Of a stretch of DNA of 64,000 bases, positions 59,638-64,000 are shown piece by piece. The notes under the pieces were generated by a model. The model was not told where the DNA came from, searched no databases, and saw nothing but the letters and a program-made list of their open reading frames with translations. The stretch comes from Viscum album. Its lineage: Eukaryota; Streptophyta; Magnoliopsida; Santalales; Viscaceae. How positions within the stretch are numbered: position 1 is the first letter of the stretch; the number at the start of each line of letters is the position of its first letter. The DNA is taken from positions 1,149,262,050 to 1,149,326,049 of the forward strand of contig OY728165.1 in assembly GCA_963277665.1 (NCBI GenBank), in the 5' to 3' direction. Both the position numbers and the translations under genes were made by a program.

Positions 59638-62600
59638 TGTTACAACTTGGATTAGGATTCATGAGTTCTTAAACTACTAATGAGTATTGAGATGCACCAC
59701 TAAACCCATCAAAATTGTAAAATAATATGATAAAAATATTATTGTCCTATGATTATTAAAACCCATTAATATGGAGAATTGGAAAAGGTGATATATGAAG
59801 GATAATCAAATGATCTCCCCTTTTGTGATCAAAGACACATTACATTTAATAATAGAATAAAAAGGTGTATTAATTTTTATTAGAGAAATAATATATCAGT
59901 ATAAAAAAGAAGATTGATTTATTATATCTTTTTATTAAAAGTGGATTCATGTTAAAACTAAACTCTCCAAAATTTTAGAATAAAAATTATCAGGGAAAGA
60001 AATACTCCTCCCTAAAAGAACAAAATCCCTAAAAAACTCTATTTTTATAATATGGATGTTTAAATTTAATATTTTCCTATGTTAAATAATTACCCTATGA
60101 AATTGAAATTACAATTACACACAATATTATAAATATATGGTGATGGTCGAGATGGTAGAAGTTAAAATCTCCTTTATAAAATCATCTTTAGCACAAAGGG
60201 TACAAAGTAGTCATAGATTTGGGTTTATACTAACTAAAGATAAATTTAAGAATTTAGAATAGGTTATAATATACATAATTGTGACATGAATGATAAAACC
60301 CTATGAATATATTTTGAATGAATCTATAAAAAGACAACACATAAATAAGTAATATATTTATAGGACTTTACCATCATACTTAGAGCTGAAAAAGAAATCA
60401 TTTAAATCCTAGAATTGGATTAAAATGATATTCACCAGTAAGAGGATTGATAAGAACATCAATAAATATGAAATGGGTGAGAATAATCATTATATTCGTA
60501 ACATAAGAATGTGATCAACATCATAATCCTGAGTTGAAACATTTCCAAAATGTATTGAAATTCGCAATTCCTAAAAATTAAACATCATGTCTTAGTGGTG
60601 AACTACCATGCATAGTTGTGAAAAAATATAGCATCATGTTCATAAATAACATATGTACATAACCATACCATCATAATAGTTATGAATAAATATAGCATCA
60701 TTTTTATTCATATTTCACATTATTTCAGGAGATACATCACATTAACCAAAACATTGGAGCACTATATAATTCTGGACGCACCTGTCACATTATAACAATT
60801 ACATAATCATGCATGCCACCTATAATACATAACAATATTTTCCATAACATAAAACATTGGATAAAAATGAGTTTTATGAGAGTTTAATGAATGATATATT
60901 CATGAATAAACATTGGGGATTCCAAAATAAAAATGGAATGGCATACTTGTAATACGAATCATCAATCTTGAGTGAAAAAGAAACAACCTCAAGAGAAATA
61001 AAACATGTGTTTTTAGAAGGACGAGTTCTTTCGAAAAAACTATTCACATGTCATAAAATAATATTGGAAGCATGTATATCCTAGAATGAAATGTTAAGTA
61101 AAATGAAATTATATTTGAGGTATATTATAAGAACATCCATGATGATATTTTCCACAAAATATAAAGAACCAAAAGAATGGAAATTAGGTTCGAGAATCCC
61201 CTTACATTATGTCTGAATGATCTCTTAACTTTAATATCCTAGATAATAGAATTAGATTAGTTAATTAATAAATAAAGAACAAATTATAAATTTATTTGAT
61301 TCAGTATAATTTTATTAAGTTCTTTTATGTCTATTTTGATGAGTTATTGTGTTCAATTAAATGGTTCACCAGTGTTCATTTTATTGGTTTTCTTGATTGG
61401 TTTACTGCTATACATGTATAAAAGATTATGTAAAATAGAGATAATTCTCCATAGTTGATATTATATGTTATTAATGAACATAAAACGTTTTAATTGGTCT
61501 TATATATTAATTTTTTTTCGAAAAATGAGTATGATTCATTAGATAAAATGTTACTGATAGTCGTTTAGATTAATTTAGCGGTTTTCGATCCCAATAAACT
61601 CATTTTGTTTAATTATTTAATAATATGAATATATGTCAGTTCAAGAATATTAAAATGTTATAAAATTATTTTTAAACTAAATTTCAACAATTATAATGGT
61701 TTTAATACCATCCATGAAGGTGGAAACGGAAAATTAAAACTTTTCTCCCCTGAAAGCGATTAAACAACATGTCACAGACAATGTTTCCATTTTTAGAATA
61801 AAATGGAAAGGAGAAGAGGTTTTATGATGAATTATTATATTAACATAATAAAATAAAAGTATATATAACATACTATAATTATAATGTCACTTTTAAAAAG
61901 GTATCTGAGGATATAATAATGAAAGAAAATAAATTGAAAAGAAATTAAAAGAAAAGAAAGAAGATTTTTCCGCTTGAATTACTCTCCTTGAGAACCTCCT
62001 AAAAGTGATTAGTTTGGTATTTTGTTGAGGAAAAAGACATTGGGAATTGGGTTTGGGTATTGGGGAGATTATTGGGTAGATATTTGACAATATTAAAAGA
62101 GTTGTAGTTATGAGGAGAAGTGGTAGCGAGGAGTGGTATTTATAATGGAGGAGAGGGGTGCTTTTATATTATTTTATTCATTTGTTTCTTATTTTGGCTC
62201 AAGAATATAAATTGTTTGAACCTTATAACTAAATATATTAAAATAGTGAAGGAAAATTTGAGATTATGGGATTATATTAGTCATACATCATCGATGACTC
62301 AATAATTCATGTTTTTGTTAAGTACTGTAAATTACCATATTTCACTATTCATAAAAATCAACTATTTTAGAAAAATAAAAAAAATGAACCATAACCATTT
62401 TAAAAAATATATAAATAAAAAATGGACTCCATTTTATGTAAATAACTTACTAAATAATATTAATTAAGTTTTTTAATAAAATTATCATTTATTCAAAAAA
62501 TACGGATTTTAAAATTATAATTCATTTTATAACAGATGAAAATGTTACTTATGGTCTCATAAAATTATCTTATCACAACAATAAAAAAAATACTAATTTC

Positions 62601-63029
62601 TGAATAAATCTCATGAAAATAAATTTTCTATTAAAAAATAATTTTAATTATAAAATTTTAATTAAATATTTATAACTCAGAAACACACCAACACATAATA
62701 TATCATTTCTAAAATGTTTATTTACTTATAAAATAAAATATATATTTAATATTTTTATTAATTAGATACATAAAATATATTTATACTTTAATAGGTTATT
62801 TTTCAATTCTATTCATTGGATTACTATTCTTAATAGTCATGTTACAATTTCAAAGGATAGGTTACTGTTCCATATGGATAGGTTTCTTAACTTATAGAAA
62901 AAACTTTTATTTAATTCATTACTCATTTATAAAGTTTGTTTTGTGTTATAAAAGTGTTTTTGGTAGTTTATACTATATGGAATAGTTATAATAAGGAAAT
63001 TTCTATTGATAAAATTTTGGGTCGTTACA
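59638..63029 (-). repeat. 3' LTR of chromovirus B (left end uncertain)
   Basis: The right end is firm: the minus strand reads TGTAACGACCC just after the PPT. The left end is a guess at 59638 (+ strand 'tgttacaac', giving a minus-strand end GTAACA), which makes about 3.4 kb, similar in size to the LTR of chromovirus A. A minus-strand TATA box is at 62144-62137. A weak 'atctcccctttt' tract at 59814 could instead mark a copia relic, so the left part may be composite. Confidence 0.5.
62137..62144 (-). promoter_or_regulatory. TATA box of chromovirus B LTR
   Basis: The minus strand reads CATTATAAATACCACTCC, 885 bases from the LTR start. It is followed by a C/T-rich leader with 'tctcaaggagagtaattcaag', similar to the R region of Tekay/del LTRs. 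Confidence 0.55.
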
Positions 63030-63045
63030 TTCTCCCCCATTTTGA
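63030..63045 (-). other. Polypurine tract of chromovirus B
   Basis: The minus strand reads TTTCAAAATGGGGGAGAA directly before the LTR start TGTAACG, the standard arrangement of Tekay/del-type chromoviruses. Confidence 0.88.
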
Positions 63046-64000
63046 AATTTCTCCCTCAATTTTATTCTGACCTAAACAAGTGATTGTATTTTTCCTTCAT
63101 GGCTTCCTTGATTTCCCATGTTTCCTCTTTGTCCATGTGGATCCCCCATTATAATTTGACTAGGTTAGTATTATATTTTTCATAGAACATTATCTCTATA
63201 GTCCAAGTTCATTACTATATTCTCTTCATAAGAGAGATCATTTTCAACTGTACCACATCTAATTTCTGTACATGTGATGGATAATGTAGGTAATTTCTCA
63301 ATAGGGATATATGGAATATATCATTTACTTGATATTTGGTGGGTGGAAGTTTTATTCAGTATTCTACAACACCAACACAATCTAGAATCTCAAAGGGTCC
63401 AATATAAATAAAACTTATATTTTCATTCTTCCCAAATATCATGATCATCTTCTATGGAGATATGTGAAGGAATACCTTATCTCCAACCTTAAACTCTTGT
63501 TCTCATCGATGATTATATCCATAGATATTATGTAATCATTGGGATACCTTGATATAATGTTAATTGGTTTTCATATTTTCCACCATTTCATCAACCATTT
63601 TTGGTCCTAGTTGCTTACGTTCACTGACTTTATCCCAGCATGTTGTGGTTATGTATCTTTTCCCATAAAGGGATTCATATGAAAACATTTTTATGCTCAA
63701 GTGGAGACTGTAATTGTGAGAGAACTCAGCCAGAGGTAGATGTTAGCCCCATCCTCCTTTTAAGTCCATATAACATTCTCTAAACATTTCTTCCTATATC
63801 TAAATAGTCCAATCAGATAGGAAATTATTTTGAGGATCATAAGATTTACTGAAGTTAAACTCAGTGTTTAGAGCATATTGGAGACATTTCCCAAACTCGA
63901 TGTGAATCTTGGACTATGAACAGATATAATAGATAGTGATACTCAATGCATCCTTAAAACATTTCTACTATATATCTATGCAAGTTGATCTATAGATAAT
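63046..64000 (-). pseudogene. Integrase end and chromodomain of chromovirus B, cut by window end
   Basis: From right to left on the minus strand come LPLAEFSHNYSLHLSIKMFS, ESLYGKRYITTTCWDKVSER and KQLGPKMV at about 63740-63590 (family: [41 protein letters not shown]). Then the C-terminal block reads YIGPFEILDCVGVVEY and IFHISLLRNYLHYPSHV at about 63405-63240 (family: FHVSMLRKYVPDPSHV). Last is a chromodomain with GIHMDKEETWEIKEAMKEKY at about 63142-63083 (family: EEATWExExxMRxxYPxLF). The DPSHV-like pattern places it in the Tekay/del group. A few stops are present. The rest of the element lies outside the window. Confidence 0.9.

Noticed and set aside
59814..59830. Polypurine tract of another copia element
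   Set aside because: The purine tract (minus strand AAAAGGGGAGAT) is short and not followed by a clear TG LTR start; noted only as a possible relic.

Overview
The window is plant nuclear DNA made almost entirely of decayed, nested retrotransposons. No intact single-copy host gene, rRNA, tRNA or CRISPR array was found. The families present (Ty3/gypsy chromoviruses, a SIRE-like Ty1/copia element, a Tat-like Ty3/gypsy element with a second RNase H, and an L1-type LINE with an RNase H tail) together point to a land plant, probably an angiosperm with a large, methylated, repeat-rich genome. The species cannot be told from the sequence. Nearly all coding regions carry in-frame stops and frameshifts. 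The two LTRs of the largest element differ largely by C/T and G/A transitions, as expected of old methylated heterochromatin.

Layout. (1) 1-1084: an LTR fragment in + orientation. (2) 1085-about 6830: a minus-strand LINE (ORF1 with zinc knuckle, endonuclease, reverse transcriptase, RNase H). (3) About 6850-14502, continued at 26649-28516 and 56624-57613: one minus-strand chromovirus ('A'), with a truncated 3' LTR, chromodomain/integrase, RNase H, RT, protease, gag and PBS. Its 5' LTR of about 3.85 kb has been cut into three pieces by two later insertions. (4) 14503-26648: a 12.1 kb minus-strand SIRE-like copia element with 1.73 kb LTRs, iMet-type PBS, PPT, gag-pol and a 947-codon 3' ORF. (5) 28517-56623: a 28.1 kb plus-strand Tat-like element with LTRs of about 3.95 kb. 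It carries pre-gag, gag, protease, RT, RNase H, second RNase H and integrase, then a 5.8 kb repeat-filled spacer. A 3.7 kb antisense gene (52141 to 48463, minus) lies against the 3' LTR. (6) 57614-59637: AT-rich DNA with no feature. (7) About 59638-64000: the 3' LTR and integrase/chromodomain end of a second minus-strand chromovirus ('B'), running off the window.

The most interesting system is inside the 28 kb element. Its antisense gene has its own TATA box on the minus strand (52481-52474), an ATG that follows an in-frame stop, and a plant-mobile-domain (PMD)-like core. It also has a candidate 77-bp GT-AG intron that joins two reading frames in phase 0, and an AT-rich 3' flank. Separately, the LTRs and the spacer carry at least 25 copies of a small two-helix hairpin module whose stems show compensatory changes, which suggests a conserved RNA structure. 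The LTR U3 carries about four 55-57 bp repeats, most with TGACG, upstream of a TATA box. Together these suggest an element with convergent transcription: gag-pol on the plus strand and an accessory PMD protein on the minus strand.
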